Source: an uncultured Alkalilimnicola sp. (lineage in GTDB: Bacteria; Pseudomonadota; Gammaproteobacteria; Nitrococcales; AK92). From it: a DNA stretch of 64,000 nt. A program made the translations under genes and the position numbers. Shown piece by piece: positions 1 through 7,941 of this stretch. The notes below the pieces were generated by a model. That model saw nothing but the letters and a program-made list of their open reading frames with translations, was not told the origin of the DNA and ran no database searches. Each line of letters starts with the position of its first letter. The first letter of the stretch is position 1. The stretch is taken from the NCBI GenBank assembly GCA_937951875.1, contig CALGAN010000015.1, forward strand, positions 19,330 to 83,329. Reading direction: 5' to 3'.

Positions 1-2
1 GC

Positions 3-3000
3 GGCGCGCCCGACCTGGACTACTACGCGCTCACCTGGAGCGCCGGCCGCTACTCGCTGGTGCTCACCGGCGCCGATCCGGCCATGACACCGACGCTGGC
101 GGTCATCGACCGCAACGGCCGCGCGGTCGCCAGCACCACGGCCAACGTGCCCACCAGTCGTGGCAACGCCGCGCTGGCGGTGCAGATCCCCAGCACCGAC
201 ACCTACTACCTGATCGTCACCGACAGCTCGGGCACCAGCGATCCGGCCTGGTCGTACTCGGTGCGGGTGTTCCCCGACCAGGACATGAACGGCATCCCCG
301 ACGATCTCGAGGACGCCATCGACAGCAACTCGCTGACGGTCGACTCGGACGGCGACAGCATTCCGGATTTCGTCGAGATCTCCGACGGCCTTGCCTACGG
401 CGGTGCCTATCGCGATCTGGATGGCGACGGCCTGCCGACCTGGTGGGACGACGACTCCGACGGCGACGGCATCCCCGATGCGGTCGAGTACTTCAGCGCC
501 GCCGACTATCCGGACTTGAGCCCGGAGGAGTTGCGGGCGCGCAACGATGCCGACGGCGACGGCATTCCCAACTATCTCGATCGGGACAGCGACGGCAACG
601 GCATCGACGACTCGCTCGAGGTCGGCCTCAATCCCCTCAAACCCGATGACACCGACGGGGACGGCATCCCGGACTATCTCGATCCGGACAACGATGGCGA
701 CGGCCTGCCGGACGTGCAGGAGACCATCGCCACCTACAAGAAGCCGCTGACCTACGCCGACGAAGGCAGCAAGCCGACGCAGGACGCGCTGTGGATCGGC
801 GAGCTGTTCAACGAGACCCTCGGTGTCCAAGGCGTGTGCCGCGCCGGCGATCATATCGTCATCAGCGGCCGCAACTTCCCGGCCAGCGGCTTGCTGGTGT
901 CGTTCAACACGCTCGACGGCCCGGTGATCGTCGCGCCGAGCGTGATCGACGCTGCCAGCGCGCGGCTCGTCTGCCCGGCCGACATCGCCGCCGGCACGGT
1001 GGAAGTGTTCCTGATTCAGAGCAACGAGCGCAGCTACGGCCTAGAGGTCACCTACCTCGACGCCGCGATGCCAGTGCTCGCCGGCTACACCTTCGACCCT
1101 GTGAGCAGCACACTGACCCTGACCGGCGCCAACCTGAACGCCTCGCTGGCGGTTAACTTCACCGGCGCCAGCCAGGCGGTGAACAACGCCGGCGGCGATC
1201 CGCGCAGCGTCATCGTGCCCGTCCCCGCGCAGGCGCAAACCGGCCACTTGTACGTCAGCTCCGTAGCGGGCGATTCCAACGCGCTCTATGTCCAGTTGAC
1301 CCGGCTCCTCACCGGCACCCTGCAGTCACCAAACCCGACGGTGCCGATGAACCGTATCGACGTGTCGCTGCGCCTGGATCAGGAGCAGGTGCCGGCGGAC
1401 GACGGCAGCTTCCAGACCGAGGCGCCGCGCCAGGGAGCCTATACCCTCACCACCCTCGTCGAGCTACCCGATTCCACCGAGGACCATCCCGCCTACGCGC
1501 CTTATCTGATGGCGGTGATCCTGCCGGGCGAGGACAACGTCGTGGTGAACACGGCATCGACCGCGCTGGCGCTGGTTTGGAGCGGGCTGGGCGTGGATCG
1601 CTTGGTCGCGTCCAACGCGCTGGCCGATGCCCGCCAGCTGATCGGCAACCTGCCGGCGGTGGCGACGCTGGCGAGCCGCATCGAGACCTCGCTGCAAAGC
1701 GATCTGCGTGCCCTGGTCGCCCCCGATCAGGCCCTGTCCTCGGCCATGGCCGAGGCGCTGCTGGCGGCGGCCAACGCGGTGGCGGGTGGCGTCGAAAACG
1801 GCACGCTGGCGACGCCCCGCGGCGGCCCCCGCCTGACGCCGCGCGGCCTGTTCGGCCCGCCGGCCAAGGTCACGCCGCCGGAAGCCGACGACATCTCGGT
1901 GTACGAGCGCGGCGATACCGGCAACGTCACGGTGGAGAACGACACCCAGCTGTATCTGTCGGTGAAGATCACCGCCTCCAACGGCGAAGTGTTGCATCCG
2001 CATATCACTGGCCTCGACGGCATGGCCGGACCTCAGGGCCGCGGGCTGTTGTTCTGGGCCACCTCACAAGACTTCGACGTGCCGAACGGCCGCAACGCCC
2101 TGGTCGAGGTGGTGACGCCGGGCATCGGCCTCGAACACGAACCGCGGACCATGGGACCGTACGCGGTCTGGAAGGTGCTGTTCATCCGCACCGTCATCGA
2201 ACGCGTGATCTGGCCGTACCTGAGCGAGGTGCTGCCGCTGCCGAACAAGGATTTCGTCCAGATTCTCTGGGGCCATGCGCCGACGCTGATCGACATCACC
2301 GCCACCAAGGCGCTGCACGGCGACGTTTCCGGCGCGATCGGCGAGCTGGTCAAGGCCCTCTTCAACGACATGGCCAGCGTTCCGCCCGGACCGATCACCC
2401 AGGCGCTGGCCAAGCGTCTCGGCCAGGACTTCGCGGAGAAGATGCTCGCCAAACTGGCGGCGAAGATCGGCGCGAAGTTCGTGCCCGGCATCGGCCAGAT
2501 TTCGCTGGCGATCGAGATCGCCGGCCACGTCAACAACGGCGTCAATACCGCCAAGGCCATCGCTGACCTGGGCATGACGGACGCGGTGATTCACTTCGAC
2601 GTGCAGTTCCCGCTGGAGGTGAAGGCGGTGGTGCCGGACAAGATCAAGCCGGATCTCACCCCGGTCACCGTCACCATCGAGGGCACCGGCTTCTCCGAGA
2701 TCGAGCGCGGGCTCATCTGGAAATCGGTGCTCCGACCCAACGTGACCTTCACCGACGCCGATGGCAGATCGGTGACCGTGCAGCCGAGTTCGATCGCCCG
2801 CGACGGCACCCGCATGCAGGTCACCATTCCCGGCTGGTGGCTCGCCCCCGACATGCAGGGCCCGGTGGCGGTGGAAGTGCATCATCCCACCGATACGCCG
2901 AATGCCAAGGCCGAGCTGAACCCGGCGATCGAGATCGTGCATGAGGTCGAGCTGACGTCGGTGGCGCCCTCCTCCGGCGGCGCCGGCATCTCGGCGACCG

Positions 3001-3611
3001 TTTACGGCGCCGGCTTCGCGCGCCTCGCCGCCGATAACGAGGTCCGCTTCGGCGACCAAACGGCCCTGATCACCGGCAACAACCAATCTTCACTGCGTGT
3101 CGTGGTGCCGCCTTCGTTGGAGCCGGGCGTGTATCAGGTCACGGCGCGAGCCCGCTTCAACGGGCTCTGGACCGAATGGTCCAACCCCGTTCCCTACGAA
3201 GTGGTGGAAAGCCAGGTGGCGATCACCGTCTGCGACAACGGCTCGGCCAAGGACGACGCTTTCGCGCTGTACGTCGACGGCGTCTATCAAGGCACGATGT
3301 ACGCCCGCAGCGGCAAGTACTGCGAGACCTACAGACCGACCCTGGTACCCGGTCAGCATACGGCGATGCTGCTGGGAGTCGAGGCGCCCGACAGCGTCGG
3401 CACCTACAGCATCTCGTTCAGCGGTGTCACCAACCTGACCGGTGACCCGCGCTCCGGCAGCGACCTGACGCCGGGCGTGCGCAAGCACTACACCTTCGAG
3501 GTACCGCCGCCGGCGCAGCAGCAGCGCGCCATACTGACCGACCAGTCCCTGCGCAAGACGGCGCCCTACCAACCGGCCATGCCGGATCCGGAAGCCGCCG
3601 CACGCCGCTAG
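3..3611 (+). CDS. Large secreted calcium-repeat/IPT protein (5' end outside window)
   Basis: The frame is open to the left edge, so the N-terminus and any signal peptide are missing; the first in-frame start, GTG at 60, is probably internal. The visible start (DLDYYALTWSAGRYSLVLTG) looks like a bacterial pre-peptidase C-terminal type beta domain. Residues about 89-243 hold a run of aspartate-rich thrombospondin type-3 repeats (DGDGIPD, DSDGNGIDD), which bind calcium in known families. Several IPT/TIG-like beta domains follow (about residues 265-430 and 870-1055). Between them is a helical, partly hydrophobic stretch (about residues 730-850) unlike the rest. Likely an extracellular or surface protein. 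No catalytic motif was seen, and the function is unknown. It ends just before a strong terminator. Confidence 0.75.
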   Translation, partial: GAPDLDYYALTWSAGRYSLVLTGADPAMTPTLAVIDRNGRAVASTTANVPTSRGNAALAVQIPSTDTYYLIVTDSSGTSDPAWSYSVRVFPDQDMNGIPDDLEDAIDSNSLTVDSDGDSIPDFVEISDGLAYGGAYRDLDGDGLPTWWDDDSDGDGIPDAVEYFSAADYPDLSPEELRARNDADGDGIPNYLDRDSDGNGIDDSLEVGLNPLKPDDTDGDGIPDYLDPDNDGDGLPDVQETIATYKKPLTYADEGSKPTQDALWIGELFNETLGVQGVCRAGDHIVISGRNFPASGLLVSFNTLDGPVIVAPSVIDAASARLVCPADIAAGTVEVFLIQSNERSYGLEVTYLDAAMPVLAGYTFDPVSSTLTLTGANLNASLAVNFTGASQAVNNAGGDPRSVIVPVPAQAQTGHLYVSSVAGDSNALYVQLTRLLTGTLQSPNPTVPMNRIDVSLRLDQEQVPADDGSFQTEAPRQGAYTLTTLVELPDSTEDHPAYAPYLMAVILPGEDNVVVNTASTALALVWSGLGVDRLVASNALADARQLIGNLPAVATLASRIETSLQSDLRALVAPDQALSSAMAEALLAAANAVAGGVENGTLATPRGGPRLTPRGLFGPPAKVTPPEADDISVYERGDTGNVTVENDTQLYLSVKITASNGEVLHPHITGLDGMAGPQGRGLLFWATSQDFDVPNGRNALVEVVTPGIGLEHEPRTMGPYAVWKVLFIRTVIERVIWPYLSEVLPLPNKDFVQILWGHAPTLIDITATKALHGDVSGAIGELVKALFNDMASVPPGPITQALAKRLGQDFAEKMLAKLAAKIGAKFVPGIGQISLAIEIAGHVNNGVNTAKAIADLGMTDAVIHFDVQFPLEVKAVVPDKIKPDLTPVTVTIEGTGFSEIERGLIWKSVLRPNVTFTDADGRSVTVQPSSIARDGTRMQVTIPGWWLAPDMQGPVAVEVHHPTDTPNAKAELNPAIEIVHEVELTSVAPSSGGAGISATVYGAGFARLAADNEVRFGDQTALITGNNQSSLRVVVPPSLEPGVYQVTARARFNGLWTEWSNPVPYEVVESQVAITVCDNGSAKDDAFALYVDGVYQGTMYARSGKYCETYRPTLVPGQHTAMLLGVEAPDSVGTYSISFSGVTNLTGDPRSGSDLTPGVRKHYTFEVPPPAQQQRAILTDQSLRKTAPYQPAMPDPEAAARR

Positions 3612-3625
3612 GGAAAGGCGATGCG

Positions 3626-3656
3626 AAAAAAGCCGGGGCCCAGCCCCGGCTTTTTT
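3626..3656. terminator. Bidirectional rho-independent terminator
   Basis: A GC-rich stem (GCCGGGGC / GCCCCGGC, loop CCA) is flanked by six A on the left and six T on the right, so it can act on both strands. It sits 15 bases after the stop of the secreted protein gene and between it and the convergent small membrane protein gene. Confidence 0.93.
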
Positions 3657-3705
3657 GATTGCGGAAGTATTTCGAGAAGCGCGACCGCGCGGCGAGCGCA
3701 ACGCG

Positions 3706-3954
3706 TCAGGGCCGCCGCAGGCGCTCCCGCGCCTGCGGCGAGCGGTCCAGCGCCTTCCACTTGTGGCGGATAGCGAGCAGCAGAAAAACACCGAGCGCGA
3801 TCGGCCATAAGCCGAACAGTCGCTCCCAGCCGTCATAGGTGTAATCGCCATACCGCCCCGGAGATCGCCCGAAGACGATGATCTGCAGGCCGACCAAAAG
3901 AGCCATGCCAGACAGGCAGGCGGCGAAAAACAGCTTCAACTTCTTTTTCAACAT
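3706..3954 (-). CDS. Small hypothetical membrane protein (82 aa)
   Basis: I do not recognise this protein. It begins with a basic stretch (MLKKKLKLFF), then one hydrophobic helix at about residues 8-28, a polar loop with RYGDYTYDGWERL, a second hydrophobic helix at about 46-62, and a basic C-terminal tail. The predicted topology is two membrane helices with both ends in the cytoplasm. The ATG is preceded by AGGTAG at a usable distance. The gene stands alone, convergent with the secreted protein gene, and shares the terminator at 3626-3656. Its codon use resembles the rest of the window, so it is probably real. Confidence 0.6.
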   Translation of the reverse strand: MLKKKLKLFFAACLSGMALLVGLQIIVFGRSPGRYGDYTYDGWERLFGLWPIALGVFLLLAIRHKWKALDRSPQARERLRRP

Positions 3955-4056
3955 TCTGTCGCTACCTAGAAAAGACGCGGATCGTTATAGTTCCGAGTCC
4001 ACGGCGTCCCTGAAAGGGTAGAAATTTTCGCGCGCGTTGCCACGATGTCTGACCGC

Positions 4057-4084
4057 ATTATAAGAATGCGGCATACCGTGTTGA
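4057..4084 (-). promoter_or_regulatory. Candidate sigma-70 promoter for the small membrane protein
   Basis: On the minus strand there is a perfect TATAAT (4057-4062) with TCAACA 16 bases upstream (4079-4084), about 100 bases before the ATG at 3954. The -10 lies inside a 7-bp inverted repeat (CCGCATT / AATGCGG, 4053-4071), which could be an operator or chance. Confidence 0.4.
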
Positions 4085-4157
4085 CATCGAATTGAGGCTA
4101 CAGCTGAGCCCGGGCGCTGTCGCCGCGCGAGGCGCGGGAAAATAGGCAAGCAAAAGC

Positions 4158-4186
4158 AAAAAAGGCTTGGTCGTATCGACCAAGCC
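4158..4186 (-). terminator. Terminator of tRNA-Glu
   Basis: On the minus strand GGCTTGGTCG - ATA - CGACCAAGCC is followed directly by six T. It begins 11 bases beyond the CCA end of the tRNA. Confidence 0.9.
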
Positions 4187-4196
4187 CATTTTTATA

Positions 4197-4272
4197 TGGC
4201 GTCCCCTAGGGGATTCGAACCCCTGTTACCGCCGTGAAAGGGCGGTGTCCTAGGCCTCTAGACGAAGGGGAC
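4197..4272 (-). tRNA. tRNA-Glu (anticodon TTC)
   Basis: The 76-base cloverleaf has a 7-bp acceptor stem (GTCCCCT / AGGGGAC), an anticodon stem CCGCC / GGCGG around the loop CTTTCAC (anticodon TTC), a T-arm with GGTTCGAATCC, and an encoded CCA. It is flanked by its own promoter and terminator, so it is a single-gene unit. Confidence 0.97.
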
Positions 4273-4297
4273 GAGGCAGGAATCAGAAAGTGCGCGC

Positions 4298-4326
4298 ATC
4301 TTACGTAGCCACGGCGGGGGTGTCAA
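4298..4326 (-). promoter_or_regulatory. Sigma-70 promoter of tRNA-Glu
   Basis: The minus strand carries a perfect -35 TTGACA (4321-4326), a 17-bp spacer and -10 TAAGAT (4298-4303), followed by a GC-rich discriminator (GCGCGC). Such discriminators are typical of stable-RNA promoters under stringent control. The expected start is about 4290, 18 bases before the mature tRNA. Confidence 0.85.
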
Positions 4327-4386
4327 GGATTGTGTGAGGTCTTAACATAGCGGCGACACCCGATCGGCTTGGTGGAAAAGGTACCC

Positions 4387-5937
4387 ATGGCCGCACAAAG
4401 CAACATCCCAGCGCTCAGCGCCGACACGCTCGCTCATCTCGGCTTGCTCAGCCAGCCTTTTCATGAGCCCGACGAAGCGTCGTTCGCGTTCTTCGACGCC
4501 GCGCACCGAACCCAGCTCAACGTCGCCCTGCAGTTGCTGCAGGCCGGCGACCGCATGGTGGTAGTACGCGGCGAACCGGGCGTGGGCAAGAGCGCCTTTC
4601 TCACCGGACTGTCGCTGCGCACCACGCCGGGACTGCGTTTTTGCAAGATCACCGGCTCCGCGGAACTGACCTTCGAGCAGTTGCTGCAGCGTCTGCTGCA
4701 CGACTGCGGACTGATGGCCGGCGAAGAGCTGCCCGGGGTGGAGAAAGCGGCCGCGCTGCTGGTGGATGCCGTGCGCGCCGGCACTCGCCCGGTGCTGCTG
4801 ATCGACTGCGCCCAGCGGCTGACGGACGCCACGCTCAACCGCCTGCTGGCGCTGCGCGCCGCCACCGCCGCCGAGGATGCGCCGTTCGGCCTGGCGCTGG
4901 CGGTAACGTCGGAGTTCGATGCGCGGCTGGAGCAGCTGAAGCACGGTCCCTTCGCCGCTCAACAGCTGCACACCATCAATCTGTTCCCCCTGACCGAGAG
5001 CCAGACCGCCGATTACGTCATCCATCAGCTGACCGCGGCCGGTGACACTAGCGGCGGACTGCTGACCGACGCTGACTTGCAACTGATCTACGCCCGCAGC
5101 CAAGGCGTTCCCGGCCGGATCAAGGTGGAGGCGCTGCGTCTGCTCAACGACAAGGCCGGCCGTAGCGGCATGCGCTGGATGGCGCTGGCGCGCCGCCCGC
5201 TGCTGATCGGCGCCGGCGTGGCGGCGCTGCTGGCGGCCGGTGTCGGGCTGTGGGCGCTCCTGTCCCCGTCCCGTCCCAACATTCCGGCGGTCACCGCCGA
5301 CAGCGGCCCTTACGGAGTGAAGATGGCGAAGCGCTACGGCTTCGAGGAGCCGACTCCGCAACCCAAGGTCGTGGAGGCGCCGCCGGGGCTGCCGCTCGTG
5401 CCGCCGCCCGAGCCGACGACACCGGCCACGACGGACGCCGCCACGCCACCGACGGACACGCCGCCGCGCACCCCCGAGGTGGCGGCTCCAGCTCCACAAC
5501 CGGCGCCGCCGCCCGCGGCGCTGGCCCAGTCGGCCACGACGCCGCCGTCGGCATCGCCCAGCCCGCCGGAAACGCCGCCCGCCGCTTCGGCGCCGCAGCC
5601 CGCCCCGGCACCGGCTCAGGCCCCGGCCGTCGCCGCTGCGCCGGTCTGGAACAACAACTGGCTCAAGAACAAGCGCGCCGACCATTACACCGTGCAGCTG
5701 ATCGGCGCCTACGACCCCAGCGCGCTGCAGGATTTCGTGCGCGAGCATGGGCTGGAGGGCAAGGCCGCGGTGATCCGCACCGTGCGCGACGGCAAGCCCT
5801 GGTACGTGGTGGTCACTGGCCATTACGCAACCCTCAATGAGGCGAAAGCGGCGATCGACAAGCTGCCCAAGTCGCTGCGCGCCAACGGCGCTTTCGTCCG
5901 CCGCATAGGCACCCTGCGCACGCCGCCGGGACGCTGA
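4387..5937 (+). CDS. ExeA-like AAA ATPase with C-terminal SPOR domain
   Basis: The 516-residue protein has an N-terminal cytoplasmic ATPase of the ExeA/general-secretion type (Walker A GEPGVGKS at about 62-69, Walker B-like VLLIDCA near 140). One membrane helix follows at about 267-289, then a periplasmic linker very rich in Pro, Ala and Thr, and a C-terminal SPOR domain (about 430-505) of the kind that binds denuded peptidoglycan at division sites. This order resembles DamX, which also joins an ATPase-like region to SPOR. I chose the ATG at 4387 because GGAAAAGG lies five bases upstream; an in-frame TTG at 4369 has no good ribosome site. It is followed closely by a FliK-like gene. A role in cell-wall or division work is inferred. 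Confidence 0.82.
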   Translation: MAAQSNIPALSADTLAHLGLLSQPFHEPDEASFAFFDAAHRTQLNVALQLLQAGDRMVVVRGEPGVGKSAFLTGLSLRTTPGLRFCKITGSAELTFEQLLQRLLHDCGLMAGEELPGVEKAAALLVDAVRAGTRPVLLIDCAQRLTDATLNRLLALRAATAAEDAPFGLALAVTSEFDARLEQLKHGPFAAQQLHTINLFPLTESQTADYVIHQLTAAGDTSGGLLTDADLQLIYARSQGVPGRIKVEALRLLNDKAGRSGMRWMALARRPLLIGAGVAALLAAGVGLWALLSPSRPNIPAVTADSGPYGVKMAKRYGFEEPTPQPKVVEAPPGLPLVPPPEPTTPATTDAATPPTDTPPRTPEVAAPAPQPAPPPAALAQSATTPPSASPSPPETPPAASAPQPAPAPAQAPAVAAAPVWNNNWLKNKRADHYTVQLIGAYDPSALQDFVREHGLEGKAAVIRTVRDGKPWYVVVTGHYATLNEAKAAIDKLPKSLRANGAFVRRIGTLRTPPGR

Positions 5938-5959
5938 CGGCGGCCGCCGGAGCAAAGGG

Positions 5960-7033
5960 ATGCGCGTCGACAGCTCGCCCCTGTCCAGCAACATCAGCGT
6001 GCGGCTCCCCGCCAGCGCGGCGGCGACCGCGCTGCGTCTGGGCGCCGAGCTGTCGGCCCGGGTAAGCCGCGACCCCAACGGCCAGTGGCTGCTGGAACTG
6101 AGCGACGGCACCCGTCTAAGCGCCGACAGCACCACGCCGTTGCGCTCGGGCGAACTGCTGCGGCTGCGGGTCGCCGCCGAACAACCGACCGTGGTTCTGC
6201 AGATCCTCGCCCGCAGCGGCGGCGCTCCGCTCGAACAGGCGCTGCGCCCGCTGCTGGCCAGACCGGAGGCACGCCAGCCTCTGCTGGAGACCCTGCTACC
6301 GCTGCTGACCCGCGCGCCGACCGAGCTGCCCACCTCACTGGCGCCGCTGTTGCAGACACTGCAGCGGTTCCTTTCCCGCCCCCAGGAACTCGCCGACCCA
6401 GCCGGTCTGCGCCAGCGCGTGGGAATGTCGGGGCTACTGCTGGAAGCCGGTCTGGCCAGCGCCGACCGCGCGGCGGCGACCATGCGCTTGGCCGGCGACC
6501 TGAAGGCGGCGCTGCTGCGCCTGCAGCGCGCCGCGCAGAGCCAGCCGACCCTGGACGCGGCGCGTGAGCTGGCGGCGCTGAGCGAGCGGGCGCTCAACCG
6601 CATCGAGCTGCTACAACTGCACGCCGCCCAGCCCGGCATGCTCGATCTACTGGTGGAGCTGCCGGTGCAGGTCGCTCCGCAGCAGTGGGATCTGTTGCAG
6701 CTGCGTATCCAGCAGGAGCCCCCCGAACCCGAGCGGGACGCCTCTGCGGAGACGGACGGCGGGGCTTTTCAGGTAAGACTGAACTTCACCTTCGCCGGAC
6801 AGCTCCGCTTCAGCGTGGCGCTGCGGCTGCGGGGCGAGCGCATCCGGCTGACCTGGTGGAGCGAGCAGCCGGCGGTGACGGCGCTGCTGAGAGCGCATGC
6901 CGACGAGCTGGCCAGTCGGCTGCGCGCCCTCGGCCTGGAGGTGGAGGCGCTGGAGTGCCTGCAAGCGCGCGGTCCGGCCGTGGACGATCTGGCCTTGTTG
7001 CGGCGCGGAGGCATCGTCGATGAAAAAGCGTGA
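5960..7033 (+). CDS. FliK-family hook-length-control-like protein (second FliK)
   Basis: This 357-residue protein is mostly Leu, Ala and Arg rich. Its N-terminal half is poorly conserved, with short beta stretches such as GQWLLELSDGTRL. The C-terminal third (about 265-345) matches the FliK substrate-specificity-switch fold: FTFAGQLRFSVALRLRGERI, then an alternating hydrophobic ALGLEVEALECL. The canonical fliK of the cluster is at 27313-28185, so this is a paralogue. It overlaps the next gene, an FlhB C-terminal fragment, by 14 bases. That pairing mirrors the FliK-FlhB partnership of the export gate and suggests a dedicated pair, perhaps modifying export specificity. The function is inferred from fold and context. 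Confidence 0.72.
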   Translation: MRVDSSPLSSNISVRLPASAAATALRLGAELSARVSRDPNGQWLLELSDGTRLSADSTTPLRSGELLRLRVAAEQPTVVLQILARSGGAPLEQALRPLLARPEARQPLLETLLPLLTRAPTELPTSLAPLLQTLQRFLSRPQELADPAGLRQRVGMSGLLLEAGLASADRAAATMRLAGDLKAALLRLQRAAQSQPTLDAARELAALSERALNRIELLQLHAAQPGMLDLLVELPVQVAPQQWDLLQLRIQQEPPEPERDASAETDGGAFQVRLNFTFAGQLRFSVALRLRGERIRLTWWSEQPAVTALLRAHADELASRLRALGLEVEALECLQARGPAVDDLALLRRGGIVDEKA

Positions 7034-7346
7034 GCCCCAAGTCCTGGAAGGAAAGCGCCGACTGGCGGTAGCCCTCGCCTACGACGGCCGCAACGCGCCG
7101 CGCGTCAGCGCCAAGGGCGAAGGCGAGCTGGCGGAGCGCATCATCGCCACCGCCGCGGAGAACGGCGTGCCGGTGCGCAATGAGCCGGAACTGGTGGAAG
7201 TGCTGGCGCAGCTGCCGCTCGAGCACGAGATTCCCGAGCTGCTGTACCGGGCCGTGGCGGAGGTGATCGCCTTCGCCTATCTGATACGGGGCAAGTTGCC
7301 GGAAGGCTTCGTCCCGCCGGCGGAAGACGGGCCGCGAGAACCCTGA
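7020..7346 (+). CDS. FlhB-like free C-terminal domain protein (FlhB2/FhlB type)
   Basis: This 108-residue protein lacks all FlhB membrane helices. It aligns by eye with the C-terminal cytoplasmic part of FlhB: LAVALAYDGRNAPRVSAKG here against YAVALKYDQLKMRAPQVVAKG in FlhB of this window (about residues 275-295), then VPVRNEPELVEVL and HEIPELLYRAVAEVIAFAYL. The NPTH autocleavage motif is absent; homology begins just after the point where FlhB is cut. The ATG at 7020 lies inside the end of the FliK-like gene, giving translational coupling. It could act as a substitute for the cleaved FlhB fragment at the export gate. The family is known; its role here is inferred. Confidence 0.8.
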   Translation: MKKREPQVLEGKRRLAVALAYDGRNAPRVSAKGEGELAERIIATAAENGVPVRNEPELVEVLAQLPLEHEIPELLYRAVAEVIAFAYLIRGKLPEGFVPPAEDGPREP

Positions 7347-7354
7347 CCGAGCGG

Positions 7355-7759
7355 TTACTGCTGCTGCTCTTTGTGCAGCAACACCACCAGATCGGCCTCC
7401 ACTTGGCTCAGGCCACAGGTTTCCATGATCTCGCGTGCCGCACAGCCTTTGCGCGCCATGCGAATGGCCTGGGCGAAAGCCGCGCCGTTGCCGGAGCCGT
7501 CGCTGTTGGCCGCCAGCTGATCGAGCCGGACGCGCAGCCGGCTCAGCTCCTGCTCCAGCCGCCCCAGCTGCTGGCCCTGGCCGAGGGTACCGGCCGACAA
7601 TCCCTCGAAATGCTCGATATTCTGGCTTAGCAACGCCTCAGCCGAGGCCAGGCGCCGCCGCAAAACGGCGATGCGGCGCAAGGCGATCGCGCCCAGCGCG
7701 ATCGCCACCAGCGCCGCCACACCGATCAACAGCAGAATTGCCAGCTCAAGCGTAGTCAT
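7355..7759 (-). CDS. DUF2802 membrane-anchored protein
   Basis: The 134 residues comprise one N-terminal membrane helix (about 5-27), a coiled-coil region (about 30-85) and a C-terminal helical module ending KGCAAREIMETCGLSQVEADLVVLLHKE. This last part has the look of a helix-turn-helix and is the DUF2802 signature. The gene is the last of the chemotaxis operon, and its start overlaps the preceding 58-codon gene by 14 bases. DUF2802 genes commonly sit just after cheW in polar flagellates. The biochemical function is unknown; membrane attachment is predicted from the helix. Confidence 0.82.
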   Translation of the reverse strand: MTTLELAILLLIGVAALVAIALGAIALRRIAVLRRRLASAEALLSQNIEHFEGLSAGTLGQGQQLGRLEQELSRLRVRLDQLAANSDGSGNGAAFAQAIRMARKGCAAREIMETCGLSQVEADLVVLLHKEQQQ

Positions 7760-7922
7760 CGATCAGCGGGGGCTCGTCATGGTGTTCGCCCTGATCATCG
7801 GTCCGCTGGTCGCCGGGCGGGCGCCGTTGCGGCTTGCGCGGTGGCGGCGGAGCGTCGCGCCGCCCGTCCGGGCCGATCGGCCGGACCGGCAAGCTGGGAC
7901 CGATACTGTCGACATCCGCCAT
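7746..7922 (-). CDS. 58-aa proline/arginine-rich protein between cheW and DUF2802
   Basis: The ATG at 7922 opens a 58-codon frame: MADVDSIGPSLPVRPIGPDG, a Pro/Arg-rich middle, and an acidic end HHDEPPLIDDYA. It starts 19 bases after the cheW stop and its TGA lies inside the first codons of the DUF2802 gene (ATGACTACGCTTGA), so translation is probably coupled. The low complexity, lack of hydrophobic core and defined acidic tail suggest an unfolded linker or peptide. The SD is weak (GAGG about 17 bases upstream). I judge it real because it fills the gap exactly and overlaps at the stop. The function is unknown. Confidence 0.6.
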   Translation of the reverse strand: MADVDSIGPSLPVRPIGPDGRRDAPPPPRKPQRRPPGDQRTDDQGEHHDEPPLIDDYA

Positions 7923-7941
7923 GACATGCCGGCACGAGGCC

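Noticed and set aside
279..740. DNA tandem repeat at the DGDGIPD coding region
   Set aside because: The repeats are in the protein (calcium-binding loops); the bases are too diverged to count as a DNA satellite or CRISPR-like array.
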